NCBI RefSeq assembly: GCF_010119245.1
Contig: NZ_WNKG01000012.1
Location: forward strand, 62,001 to 126,000
Direction: 5' to 3'
DNA length: 64,000 bases
From: Cyclobacterium salsum
GTDB lineage: Bacteria; Bacteroidota; Bacteroidia; Cytophagales; Cyclobacteriaceae
This document shows positions 8,328 to 16,382 of this stretch, piece by piece. The stretch's first letter is position 1. Each line of letters begins with the position of its first letter. A model generated the notes under the pieces. The model was not told the origin of the DNA and did no database searches. It worked only from the letters and a program-made list of their open reading frames with translations. The position numbers and the translations under genes are program-made.

Positions 8328-8714
8328 TTATGCAATCAGCTCAAAGCTCAAGTATTCCTGCATTAATTTAAAATGCTTGTCAAAACTGAAAAGGGATATC
8401 CTTTGATGAATTACTTGTTGCAGAATGATCAAATCAGGAATACCGACCTTATGGACACCTTTTTGAAGATTCAAAAGTTGGTATTTTTGGATGAGTTGCC
8501 AATCAATGGAAAGGGGAATCCTTTCTATTTCAAGGAGATTTTCCAGGATGTCATACCTACCTTTATGTTCCAAAAAGGGCGATAACTCTGTCAAAATTAA
8601 TTCGTGTATACATACCAAATCTTCCGTTATCATCTGGTCGAGAATGGGGATATTTCCAGATTTGAAATAATTAATCCAGACCGAACTATCCACCAAAACC
8701 CTGTGACCAGACAT
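8328..8714 (-). CDS. vapC: VapC-type PIN-domain ribonuclease toxin
   Basis: Toxin of a type II toxin-antitoxin pair, 128 residues from the ATG at 8714, the usual VapC length. The PIN-domain acidic residues are visible. They are VLVDSSVWINYF near residue 9, a Glu in ILTELSPFLE near 43, GIPDLIILQ near 93 and LFSFDKHF near 112. PIN nucleases bind Mg2+ through these residues and cut RNA, in many VapCs tRNA. The start lies one base after the antitoxin stop, so translation is probably coupled. An earlier in-frame ATG at 8756 would overlap the antitoxin by 41 bases and is less likely. Confidence 0.88.
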   Translation of the reverse strand: MSGHRVLVDSSVWINYFKSGNIPILDQMITEDLVCIHELILTELSPFLEHKGRYDILENLLEIERIPLSIDWQLIQKYQLLNLQKGVHKVGIPDLIILQQVIHQRISLFSFDKHFKLMQEYLSFELIA

Positions 8715-8715
8715 C

Positions 8716-8907
8716 CTATCGCTTTCTAAGGTCATCCAAGTCAATTTCCAGATCAATGGTTCCCTTGTAAGCGATCAATCGTTTTCTTTTTATGCGTGCT
8801 ACTTGATCTTCCAAGGCCTCTTTTATTAACTGGCTTTTCGTTTTAGCACCGGTAAGCTCCATCGCTTCTTTAATTAGCTTTTCGGGTATTTCCAATTTCG
8901 TTCTCAT
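8716..8907 (-). CDS. vapB: VapB-type antitoxin
   Basis: Antitoxin partner of the PIN toxin, 63 residues. The N-terminus MRTKLEIPEKLIKEAMELTG is a ribbon-helix-helix-like DNA-binding segment of the VapB (DUF2191-like) type. The basic and acidic C-terminus (KRKRLIAYKGTIDLEIDLDDL) would wrap the toxin. Such antitoxins usually bind their own promoter with the toxin and repress the operon. It is the first gene of the two-gene operon, with an AT-rich promoter region upstream (8908-8990). Confidence 0.87.
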   Translation of the reverse strand: MRTKLEIPEKLIKEAMELTGAKTKSQLIKEALEDQVARIKRKRLIAYKGTIDLEIDLDDLRKR

Positions 8908-9010
8908 AATTTTTGATGTTCATACACATAAAATTATATGGTAATATAACCTAATTTATGAAAATTCAAGTTCAAATTTATAGTAAATATCAGCTGAAAA
9001 TCAGAAGCCA
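8908..9010. other. Upstream region of vapBC
   Basis: About 100 AT-rich bases that should hold the vapBC promoter and operator. No clear inverted repeat is obvious. The decayed amidohydrolase copy starts abruptly at 9011. Confidence 0.35.
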
Positions 9011-9137
9011 ACCCCTCCGTAGATATACAGGCCCATTAGCCATCAAAAAAGTCATGCTCAATGGGGAATGGGTGGATAGGGAGGAAGTGGTGGAGTAGGA
9101 GGTGAAGGGGGAATCTGAGGCAGTGCAATAAATTTTT
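9011..9137 (+). pseudogene. Remnant of amidohydrolase 3' end (direct repeat, copy 2)
   Basis: This matches 5801-5929 at high identity, beginning in both copies with ACCCCTCCGTAGATAT. It encodes the end of the amidohydrolase (KKVMLNGEWVDREE with a V for M substitution) and keeps the stop at 9096-9098. It has an early in-frame TAG and a one-base deletion near 9040, so it cannot be translated as one piece, and nothing of the upstream gene is present. It marks either a tandem segmental duplication or the far edge of an insertion event. Confidence 0.88.
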
Positions 9138-9425
9138 GTAACGCCTGCCGACCGATAGGTGGGGAGGACTCAAAGAATTACAGAGAACTTGTAGATTACG
9201 GATTTACCCCACCAAAAGCCATCCGGAATATATAAAACACCCAATCCAAATCCCTAAATCCTTAATCTATTTTTTTTTTCCTCCCTCAATCTGACCCCTG
9301 AGGCAAAGCCAAAGGGCTATCAATCTCCCTTCAATCTATTTCAACCCAAAAAACCTCCGTGCCCTCTGTGCCTCCTTTGAGCCCTTTGTGACAAAAACCC
9401 CCGTAAACTATCCGCTCCTCCCTAT
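9138..9425. other. Intergenic with dispersed repeats
   Basis: No gene. The first ~70 bases resemble 5930-5985 loosely, as a continuation of the duplication. Near 9290-9345 lies CCCCTGAGGCAAAGCCAAAGGG followed by TCAATCTCCCTTCAATCTA, which is the same family as the 45-bp tandem repeat at 12895-13020. Confidence 0.5.
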
Positions 9426-9650
9426 GCATCATCCCCACATCATCAAATCATCAACCACCGTCATTGCGAGCGCAGCGAAGCAATCTGATTCGAAGCGAAA
9501 CCGGAAGTCCTCCGTAGAATGCCCTCCAAAAACGAATGATGGATTCGCACACCGACAGACTGCCGCGGGTGCCGGGGCGATTACGACCATTCGACTGGAC
9601 TCGGTTTGCACCTTCGCAGTGACGGCATCATCCCCACATCCTCAAATCAT
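9426..9650. mobile_element. MITE-like palindromic element between 26-bp direct repeats
   Basis: A segment of ~173 bases (9452-9624) is bracketed by a 26-bp direct repeat, 9426-9451 and 9625-9650, with one mismatch (GCATCATCCCCACATC followed by A or C, then TCAAATCAT). Its ends are inverted: CCGTCATTGCGA at 9458 against the complement of TTCGCAGTGACGG at 9613-9625. The left end reads CATTGCGAGCGCAGCGAAGC, a sequence known to be widely dispersed in bacterial genomes. It encodes nothing convincing, so it would need help in trans to move. Confidence 0.7.
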
Positions 9651-9742
9651 GGATCCGGTATCCATAGCCCGCCCAGGTTGCTTGAGTAGGAACCACTTTA
9701 ACATCTTTTTCCATGATCGTTTGCGTTTTTTTTCCTAGCTTA
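9641..9742 (+). repeat. Direct repeat, copy 2 of the ~100-bp dispersed unit
   Basis: Second copy of the unit at 8134-8236. Shared blocks are CAAATCATGGATC, CCCGCCCAGGTTGCT, TAGGAA, CACTTT, TTTTTCCATGA and TAGCTTA. It overlaps the right 26-bp repeat of the MITE-like element by ten bases and ends ~50 bases before the gamma-glutamyltransferase start. Confidence 0.75.
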
Positions 9743-9791
9743 AACTCCTGTGTCGCCTACCTTTTACAAATACCACTAAATACCAGACAAA

Positions 9792-11453
9792 ATGAAAGCA
9801 CTCTTTTCACTACTTCTACTACTGACATCGCTCCACCTTTCGCAAGCACAGGACAGGTTGTCGGGCAAGGCCTTTGCTACCCGGTCTGAAGTATTGGCCC
9901 GGAATGGAATGGCAGCCACCAATCATCCGCTGGCCACCCAAATTGCCATCGACCTGCTAAAGCGTGGAGGGAGTGCCGTGGATGCAGCCATTGCAGCCAA
10001 TGCTTTTTTGGGATTTGCCGATCCTGGAAACAATGGCATCGGGGGCGATTTATTTGCCATTGTCTGGGATGAGAAAACCCAGCAATTGTATGGGCTCAAT
10101 GCCAGCGGAAAATCACCGGGCAGCCTATCGGTAGACAAATTCAAAGCCGAGATCGAAGCGGGTAAAAGCCGTACTACAGGTCCGCTGTCTGTTACAACTC
10201 CCGGTGCTGTGGGAGGTTGGTTTGCCTTGCACGAAAAATTTGGACAGTTGGCGTTTAGCGATTTGCTGGAACCCACCATCAATTACGCCAGGGAAGGTAT
10301 TCCCGTTTCTTCCGAAGTATCGGATAATTTTTCAACCGTCAATTTGGGGCCGGGCAATCCATCCTTTGAGGCAACGTACTTTACCAGAGATGGGAGGCTA
10401 CCCCGCATCGGGGAAATATTTAAAAATCCGGACCTGGCGAACACCCTGGAAATCATCGCCAACCAAGGAAGAGACGGGTTTTACAGGGGAAAAGTCGCTC
10501 AGAAGATCGCCAATCAGGTACAAGTGGAAGGTGGCTACCTCAGCACAGAAGATCTGGCAAACAACGAGCCCGAATGGGTTGACCCGGTATCGATCAACTA
10601 TCGTGGCTACGATATTTGGGAAATGCCACCCAATGGTCAGGGAATGGCGGCACTTCAGATGCTGAATATCCTCAAAGGCTTCGACCTGGCCAGCATGGGC
10701 TATGGCAGTGCCGACCATATTCATACCTTTTTAGAAGCCAAAAAGTTGGCCTATGCGGACATGACCACCTACTATGGAGACCCCGATTTTGGCACGATTC
10801 CCCTGGAGCGTTTATTATCGGAGGAATACGCAGCAGAACGCAGAAAGCTAATTGATCCCGAAAGGGCAGGAACGTTTGAAGAAGGATTGACATCGGGCGA
10901 CCACACCATTTACTTGACCGTAGCAGACGGTGAGGGTAATATGATTTCGCTGATCCAAAGCAATTCGGCACTCTTTGGTTCCCGGGTGGTGCCCCCGGGC
11001 TTGGGCTTTGTGCTGCAAAACAGGGGCGCCGGATTTATTTTGGAAGAAGGGCATATCAATAACTATGCGCCCGGTAAACGACCTTTTCATACCATCATTC
11101 CGGCCTTTGTGACGAAGGACGACAAGCCCTTTATGAGTTTTGGTCTGATGGGCGGCGACATGCAAACGCAGGGACATGTGCAGATCATCATGAATATCAT
11201 CGATTTTAAGATGAACCTGCAAGAAGCAGGCGATGCGCCCCGAATTTATCATCGGGACGAAAACCTCAAAAGCGGCGGCACGTACCTGGAGTCAGGCTTC
11301 GATTATGAAGTGATCCGTGAGTTAATGGACAAAGGCCATACCCTGCGAATGGGAAAGGGTATCTTTGGCGGGTATCAAGCCATTATGCGTAAAAATGGGG
11401 TGTATTACGGGGCTTCTGAATCCAGAAAGGATGGACAGGCAGGGGGGTATTAG
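9792..11453 (+). CDS. ggt: Gamma-glutamyltransferase (glutathione hydrolase)
   Basis: Periplasmic N-terminal-nucleophile hydrolase that removes or transfers the gamma-glutamyl group of glutathione and related compounds. It is 553 residues, the usual length, with a signal peptide at 1-19 (ending HLSQAQ). The large-subunit hallmark AIAANAFLGFADPGNNGIGGDLFAIVWD is present. Autocleavage should occur before Thr372 in GDHTIYLTVAD, giving the small subunit with Thr372 as nucleophile. Downstream blocks (LIQSNSALFGS, GFVLQNRGAGF, PGKRPFHTIIP, GLMGGDMQTQGH) fit the family. It is a single-gene unit preceded by repeats. Confidence 0.93.
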   Translation: MKALFSLLLLLTSLHLSQAQDRLSGKAFATRSEVLARNGMAATNHPLATQIAIDLLKRGGSAVDAAIAANAFLGFADPGNNGIGGDLFAIVWDEKTQQLYGLNASGKSPGSLSVDKFKAEIEAGKSRTTGPLSVTTPGAVGGWFALHEKFGQLAFSDLLEPTINYAREGIPVSSEVSDNFSTVNLGPGNPSFEATYFTRDGRLPRIGEIFKNPDLANTLEIIANQGRDGFYRGKVAQKIANQVQVEGGYLSTEDLANNEPEWVDPVSINYRGYDIWEMPPNGQGMAALQMLNILKGFDLASMGYGSADHIHTFLEAKKLAYADMTTYYGDPDFGTIPLERLLSEEYAAERRKLIDPERAGTFEEGLTSGDHTIYLTVADGEGNMISLIQSNSALFGSRVVPPGLGFVLQNRGAGFILEEGHINNYAPGKRPFHTIIPAFVTKDDKPFMSFGLMGGDMQTQGHVQIIMNIIDFKMNLQEAGDAPRIYHRDENLKSGGTYLESGFDYEVIRELMDKGHTLRMGKGIFGGYQAIMRKNGVYYGASESRKDGQAGGY

Positions 11454-12132
11454 AAGTGTATTCCTATGCTGAATTGAAAACGGTAAGCAGTGCCTATCGT
11501 TTGCGACAGCGTGGAAGTATTTACGTATTTAAAAATCTCAAGGTAAACGAAATTCCTCTTTTAAAATGGGAGTGGGGGATTTTTTCGAAGGTTTCTAATA
11601 TTCAAATGAATGATTTATAGATAGTTACGCAATTAAATCCCCCTTGCCCCCTTGTCAAGGGGGAATTGGTATCGATAGGCTTCCATTAGTTATAATCTCT
11701 GCATCCCTTCGGGATTAATGGAAATGGCCCGGAGAGTAAAGCAAAGATTTATCTTCATCAGTAACCTGCTAAAAGTTGGATGATGACTAACAAAACCGGA
11801 AGCGATGTCAAGCATTTAGAACGAAGGATTTGCCCGTATCCAGACAGAAGCCCCAAAGAAGTGACTTACCCAATCCCGAAGGGATGATAAGGTTATAGAA
11901 AAAGAATGATCAACCGATAAATTAAATCCCTAAGGGATGACACGATTATTAAAAATGGGATAAACAACAGAACCAATCCCGAAGGGATGAAATGATTATA
12001 AAAAACAGGGATACTACACTAAATAAAACCCCAAAGGGGTGATATAAATCATACGTCTTAAGGGATTGAAAACGGTCTAACTTATTCGTTTCTACGTTAA
12101 TTTCAGTCCTTAATATTTAAAATTGAAAAACC
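11454..12132. repeat. Intergenic REP-type repeat region upstream of RAYT transposase
   Basis: About 680 bases without a gene. At 11637-11667 lies the imperfect palindrome CCCCCTTG...CAAGGGGGAA. From 11686 to 11889 lies the first copy of a ~205-bp unit repeated after the transposase. From about 11870 to 12050 there are four spaced REP-like hairpins of the form AATCCCGAAGGGATGA (variants TCCCTAAGGGATGA and CCCCAAAGGGGTGA), each followed by an AT-rich spacer with ATTAT or TTAT. They are natural substrates for the neighbouring transposase. Confidence 0.75.
11686..11889 (+). repeat. ~205-bp direct repeat flanking the transposase, left copy
   Basis: From ATTAGTTATAATC through GCATCCCTTCGGGATTAATG, GATTTATCTTCATCAGTA and TGCCCGTATCCAGACAGAAG to GAAGGGATGA, this matches 12636-12839 at about nine of ten positions by eye. 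The offset is a constant 950 bases until a one-base gap near the right end. Confidence 0.88.
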
Positions 12133-12594
12133 ATGGCAGGCACCTTTTCACAAATCTATATCCATTACGTCTTTGCCGTAAAAGGTAGGCAAAACCTATT
12201 GCAAAAGCCCTGGCGTCAGGAAGTCTGCAAGTACATAGCAGGTATTATAAAAGGGAAACAGCAAAAGCCGCTCATTGTAAATGGAGTTTCTGACCACGTC
12301 CACGCGTTTGTGGGAATAAAACCGGCGATGAGTATTTCCGATTTAATCAGAGATGTCAAAAACAATTCCTCCAATTTTATCAACGATCAAAAATTTCTAA
12401 AAGGTAAATTTTCCTGGCAGGAAGGATATGGGGCATTTTCCCATTCACATTCTCAGTTGGATACCGTTTATCAATACATTGCAAACCAGGAAAATCATCA
12501 CAAAAAGAAAACATTTAAGGAAGAATACCTTGAATTTCTTCAAAAATTCGAGATTGAATACGAGGAAAAGTATTTATTTGAATGGCTTGATTAA
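12133..12594 (+). CDS. REP-associated tyrosine transposase (IS200/IS605-like TnpA, RAYT)
   Basis: Y1-type HUH transposase of 153 residues that cuts and rejoins single-stranded DNA at hairpins. HUH motif: the His pair in NGVSDHVHAFVGIKP near residue 60. Catalytic Tyr candidate: the Tyr in TVYQYIANQENHHKKKTF near residue 119. Other family blocks are YIHYVFAVKGRQ, WQEGYGAFSHS and EYLEFLQKFEIEYEEKYLF. There is no tnpB. The gene is flanked by ~205-bp direct repeats and short GAAGGGAT hairpins, the usual setting of RAYT genes in Bacteroidota. The frame is intact, so it could still be active. RBS region is weak (ATTGAAAAACC). Confidence 0.9.
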   Translation: MAGTFSQIYIHYVFAVKGRQNLLQKPWRQEVCKYIAGIIKGKQQKPLIVNGVSDHVHAFVGIKPAMSISDLIRDVKNNSSNFINDQKFLKGKFSWQEGYGAFSHSHSQLDTVYQYIANQENHHKKKTFKEEYLEFLQKFEIEYEEKYLFEWLD

Positions 12595-12635
12595 GGATGT
12601 CACCCCTGCGGGGTTCACATTATAGCTGGTTGCGA

Positions 12636-12839
12636 TTAGCTATAATCCTTGCATCCCTTCGGGATTAATGAAAATGGCCCAGAGAGTAAAGCAAGGATTT
12701 ATCTTCATCAGTAGCCTGCAAAAAGTTGGATAATGACTAATAAATCCGGAAGCGAGGGCAAGCATATAGAACGAATGATTTGCCCGTATCCAGACAGAAG
12801 CCCCGAAGGTGAGCTACCCCAATCGCGAAGGGATGACAA
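12636..12839 (+). repeat. ~205-bp direct repeat flanking the transposase, right copy
   Basis: Right copy of the unit at 11686-11889, including the hairpin CATCCCTTCGGGATTAATG and the terminal GAAGGGATGA. The unit holds no open frame of note. Together the copies enclose the transposase gene with ~240 bases of REP hairpins to its left. Confidence 0.88.
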
Positions 12840-12894
12840 GCTTCTTGCCCCCTGAGGCGGGTGAGCGAAGCCGAACCCAGCAAAGCAGAAGTCC

Positions 12895-13020
12895 CATCAA
12901 TCTTTTTCAATCTCTGGCCCCTGGGCAAATGCGAAGCCTCATCAATCTCCTTCAATCTCTGGTCTCTGAGCAAACGCGAAGGGCCATCAATCTCCTTCAA
13001 TCTACTCCAATCCAAAGCAT
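12895..13020. repeat. 45-bp tandem repeat, three copies
   Basis: Units start with CATCAATCT at 12895, 12940 and 12985. Each contains CAATCTCCTTCAATCTCTGG then CCCTGAGCAAACGCGAAG with variations, and the third is cut after TTCAATCTA. The second half is the GAGCGAAGCCGAA-type dispersed element, also seen just before at 12851-12873. One diverged copy lies near 9290-9345. The period is a multiple of three, but the three frames give unrelated low-complexity peptides. Confidence 0.75.
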
Positions 13021-13075
13021 TCAGTTCCCCTCCAAAAAAAAGGAAATTTACCAGCTACCCCCGGTCGATTCAATT

Positions 13076-13120
13076 AAAAAAAACCGGCCCAACTTAAGAT
13101 TACTCCTAAATTGGGCCGGT
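13076..13120 (-). terminator. Rho-independent terminator of tRNA-Gln
   Basis: On the minus strand ACCGGCCCAA and TTGGGCCGGT form a perfect 10-bp stem around an 18-base loop, followed by eight T (complement of 13076-13083). It begins just six bases after the tRNA 3' end. Confidence 0.9.
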
Positions 13121-13126
13121 AAAACG

Positions 13127-13199
13127 TTGGCCGACCAGGGCTCGAACCTGGACTCTTCTGGACCAAAACCAGACGTGTTGCCAGTTACACCATCGGCCA
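13127..13199 (-). tRNA. tRNA-Gln (anticodon TTG)
   Basis: A 73-base cloverleaf. The acceptor TGGCCGA/TCGGCCA is perfect. The anticodon stem TCTGG/CCAGA holds loop TTTTGGT, so the anticodon is TTG. The T arm is CCAGG/CCTGG with TTCGAGC, the discriminator is A and no CCA is encoded. Promoter and terminator are both visible, so this is a complete single-tRNA unit. Confidence 0.95.
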
Positions 13200-13226
13200 A
13201 ACTGATCCCTTTTCGCTAAGGTGTCA

Positions 13227-13260
13227 CAAATGTAGCCGAACTTTCTTTTTAATGCAAATA
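13227..13260 (-). promoter_or_regulatory. Bacteroidota-type promoter for tRNA-Gln
   Basis: On the minus strand a -33 element TATTTG (13255-13260) is separated by 20 bases from a -7 element TACATTTG (13227-13234). This matches the Bacteroidota consensus TTTG-N19-21-TAnnTTTG. Transcription would start about 20 bases before the tRNA. Confidence 0.75.
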
Positions 13261-13549
13261 CCTCTCTCAGGAATTTTATTTTTTTACTTTTAACCAGCTA
13301 ATTGTCAGAAAGAAATTTTAAACCTGCTCGTTTTATATCCTTACCTGGGGCAAATGCTTTCGTAAAAATACCCTTGTTTTTTTCAGTTTTTCTTTTCCGA
13401 AACGTCCCATTTTAATTAAATGGATAATTGACCATATACATCAATCTTGCCCGCATTGGCATAATAGAATTTTGCTGAGCAGGTATTTCTGTCCAATTTT
13501 CCATTCAATATTTCGATATCTTTCCTTCTTGTTTGAAAAAAATAGTACC
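13261..13549. other. Intergenic upstream of outer-membrane beta-barrel gene
   Basis: About 290 AT-rich bases between divergent units (tRNA-Gln and the beta-barrel gene). I see no repeat or convincing promoter. A TTG/ATG frame continues from the beta-barrel gene up to 13472 but has no signal peptide and is not used. Confidence 0.35.
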
Positions 13550-16303
13550 ATGTCCTTTAAATTACCACTTTTCATTTTTATTGTGCTGATCGCTGCAACC
13601 TCCACACTTTTCGCTCAGCAAAATTATTCCGGAACCATCATAGACAGCCAAACCAGGGAACCCCTATTTGGTGCCTACGTCTATCTCAAAAACAGTGATG
13701 GCGAAACCCTGAGTTCCACCTACACGGATTTTGACGGAAAATTTGAAATCAAAAAACCTGGAAAAAATGAGTTTTTGGTGGAAGTATCCTTTATCGGGTA
13801 CCAAACCCTGCAAGAAAATAGGACCGCTCCCCAGGGAAACGATTTGGGTACATTCGAACTGCTAAGTGATGGGCAGGAAATGGAAGCTTTTGAGCTTTCT
13901 GCCGATGCGCTTACGGGAGAAGTGAGGGGCGATACGGTCGCTTTCAATGCCAATGCCTTCAAAACCCGGCCGCAGGCAGATGCAGATGAGCTGGTACGGA
14001 AAATGCCCGGTGTGGTGATTCAAAACGGCGTCATAGAAGTGCAGGGAGAAGAAGTAATGGAAGTGCTGGTAGATGGCAGGCCCTTTTTCGGAGACAATCC
14101 AGCCGCCGCTCTTAAAAACCTTCCGGCCCAGGTGGTGTTGAAAATCGAATTTTTGGATCAGAAAAGTGATGAGGCCCGGCTGACCGGATTTGACGATGGA
14201 GAAACCACAAAAACCATCAATATCATTACCAAACCAGGAATGAGGGCAGGTAGGTTTGGGAAGTTCTATGGGGGATACGGAACGGATAACAACTACATTG
14301 CCGGGGGCAACATGAACTTTTTCAATGAAGCCCAGCGCTTATCCATACTTGGATTAAGCAATAATATCAACCAGCAAAACTTCGGCGAGGATGAATTGGG
14401 AAACATCGAAGGCGATGACAGCCGCAGGGGAGGTAACGAACTGGCCGTAGGCGAATTGCCGGGAATTACCAATACCAATGCAGTAGGAGTGAACTTTTCA
14501 GACGAATACCAGGACGAAAAGCTAAAGGTCACCGGGAATTACTTGTTTAACGACCGGGACAATGTCCTAACCCGAAGTTCTTCGCGGGAATACATTTTGC
14601 CCAATGACAGTCTGCAGCTCTACAATGAGGATAGAAACAATCAGACCCGGACGCAAAGTCACCGCATGAGCGCGCGAATAGATTATAATATTAGCGAACG
14701 CCATGCCCTGATATTAAGGCCCAGATTAGGCCTGGATTACCGGAAATCCACCACCATTCGGGATGCTTATAACCTTTTTGATGAATCCACTCCCATCAGC
14801 CGCAACCAAAACACCACCACCTCGGAACGACAATCGTTCAATTTTAGAAACTCCCTGAATTACAGGTATAAGTTTACAAAGGAGGGAAGGGCATTGTCTA
14901 CCTATATTTATACCAGTACCTATGATAGCGACAGCAATTCGGATCTGGTAGCGGTAAACGAAAATTTCCAGACTGCCAATGTGGATTCTCTGATCCAATT
15001 CAGAAATAACCTTTACTCTAGTTTTTATTACAGCACCGGGATAAGCTATTTTGAACCGATTAGCGAACGTTCCCGATTGAGAATCGGCTATCGGCTTTCC
15101 AACAATGCCTCCGACACTGATCAGGAGGTGGAAATTCAGGAAGCCGAAACGGACCTTGTCCGCCTGGACAGCGCCCTGACCAATCGCTTCGAAAATCAAT
15201 ACATGACCCATAGGGGCAGGCTGGGCTACAGTTATAAATCCGAAAAACTGTCTGTCTACAGCACGGTAAGCTACGAATCTGCGAATATAGACAGTGATCG
15301 GCTTTTCCCGGGCTTTGAAAATACTCAAAGGAGCTTTTCAAATATACTCCCAAGAGTAGTGGTCAATTATCAATTGGGAGAATTCAGTAACATGCGGGTG
15401 GATTACAATACGGATACGGACGCGCCTTCCATCCGGCAATTGCAGGATGTGATCAGCAACGCCAACCCCATGCAAATCTCCAACGGAAACCCGGATCTGG
15501 ACCAGGAATACAGTCACCGGCTTTTTACCCGTTTTCGCAAGATCAATCCGGAAACCAACCGTTCCCTGATGTTCTTCCTGTATGGCAATATCCGCAATAA
15601 CTACATCGGAAACGAAACCTTCGTCGCCGCAAAGGATACCCTGATTCAAAAGGATGTCCTGCTCAACCAGGGAGGTCAGTATACCCGGCCGGTAAACCTG
15701 GACAATTATTACGTATTCCGACTGTATGGCAGCTATGGGTTCCCACTGAAATTCATGAAAAGCAACCTGAACATCAATTCCTCTTTCACGGTTCGAAACC
15801 GACCAGGAATTATCAATGGGCAGGAAAACTTTAACACTAATTCTACCTTTAGTCAGGGAATCAACCTAAGCAGTAATATCAACGACAGGATTGACTTTAA
15901 CCTTTCCAGCAGAGGGAGTTTTAATACCGTAAGGAGTAGTCTTCAGGAAGACCTGGAAAATAATTATTATACCCACCGCACCCGTGCGGACCTGTTTTGG
16001 AATTTCCTGGGGGGGATTTTTATGGGCGGCAGTGTCAATCACCAGGTTTATTCCGGGTTGGGAGAGGGCTTCGACAGGAGCATCATGCTGGTGAACCTGG
16101 ATTTGGGCTACCGAATCCCGCCCAGCAATAAAACGGAAATCAAATTGACGGTCTTTGACCTGCTGAACCAAAACGTAAGCATCGACCGAAACGTGACCGA
16201 TGTGTACGTGGAGGACGAACGAACTCAGGTATTGCGGCAATTCTTTATGCTCAGTATAACGTATAACCTGAGAAGATTCGGGGGTTATGACATGGCATTA
16301 TAA
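13550..16303 (+). CDS. Outer-membrane beta-barrel protein with carboxypeptidase-like domain (TonB-dependent-receptor-related)
   Basis: Outer-membrane protein of about 917 residues. I start at the ATG at 13550 because it begins the signal peptide (MSFKLPLFIFIVLIAATSTLFAQQ). Residues about 24-105 form the carboxypeptidase-regulatory-like domain (GTIIDSQTREPLFGAYVYL, FDGKFEIKKPG, VSFIGYQT). A plug-like segment follows at about 130-230 (LVRKMPGVVIQNG, VLVDGRPFFG, INIITKPG). The rest alternates aromatic and polar residues like a large beta-barrel. It lacks an obvious TonB box and a SusD partner, so it fits the OMP_b-brl family more than a full SusC. Ligand unknown. No gene is coupled to it. Confidence 0.88.
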   Translation: MSFKLPLFIFIVLIAATSTLFAQQNYSGTIIDSQTREPLFGAYVYLKNSDGETLSSTYTDFDGKFEIKKPGKNEFLVEVSFIGYQTLQENRTAPQGNDLGTFELLSDGQEMEAFELSADALTGEVRGDTVAFNANAFKTRPQADADELVRKMPGVVIQNGVIEVQGEEVMEVLVDGRPFFGDNPAAALKNLPAQVVLKIEFLDQKSDEARLTGFDDGETTKTINIITKPGMRAGRFGKFYGGYGTDNNYIAGGNMNFFNEAQRLSILGLSNNINQQNFGEDELGNIEGDDSRRGGNELAVGELPGITNTNAVGVNFSDEYQDEKLKVTGNYLFNDRDNVLTRSSSREYILPNDSLQLYNEDRNNQTRTQSHRMSARIDYNISERHALILRPRLGLDYRKSTTIRDAYNLFDESTPISRNQNTTTSERQSFNFRNSLNYRYKFTKEGRALSTYIYTSTYDSDSNSDLVAVNENFQTANVDSLIQFRNNLYSSFYYSTGISYFEPISERSRLRIGYRLSNNASDTDQEVEIQEAETDLVRLDSALTNRFENQYMTHRGRLGYSYKSEKLSVYSTVSYESANIDSDRLFPGFENTQRSFSNILPRVVVNYQLGEFSNMRVDYNTDTDAPSIRQLQDVISNANPMQISNGNPDLDQEYSHRLFTRFRKINPETNRSLMFFLYGNIRNNYIGNETFVAAKDTLIQKDVLLNQGGQYTRPVNLDNYYVFRLYGSYGFPLKFMKSNLNINSSFTVRNRPGIINGQENFNTNSTFSQGINLSSNINDRIDFNLSSRGSFNTVRSSLQEDLENNYYTHRTRADLFWNFLGGIFMGGSVNHQVYSGLGEGFDRSIMLVNLDLGYRIPPSNKTEIKLTVFDLLNQNVSIDRNVTDVYVEDERTQVLRQFFMLSITYNLRRFGGYDMAL

Positions 16304-16382
16304 TCAGAGCCGCATTTAGGAAGCAGGTCAAAAGGCACACATCTTAATGAGCATCCAGGTATCTGGGGCAGGCATGATGTGC

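Noticed and set aside
9388-9738. 116-codon frame through the MITE-like element
   Set aside because: It crosses the element and both flanking repeats; the composition is not coding-like.
12133-12594. Complete IS200/IS605 insertion sequence
   Set aside because: No tnpB and no typical IS ends; the context is that of a REP-associated domesticated-type transposase.
12809-13219. 136-codon frame containing the 45-bp repeat as peptide repeats
   Set aside because: It runs antisense into tRNA-Gln and its terminator, so it cannot be a normal gene.
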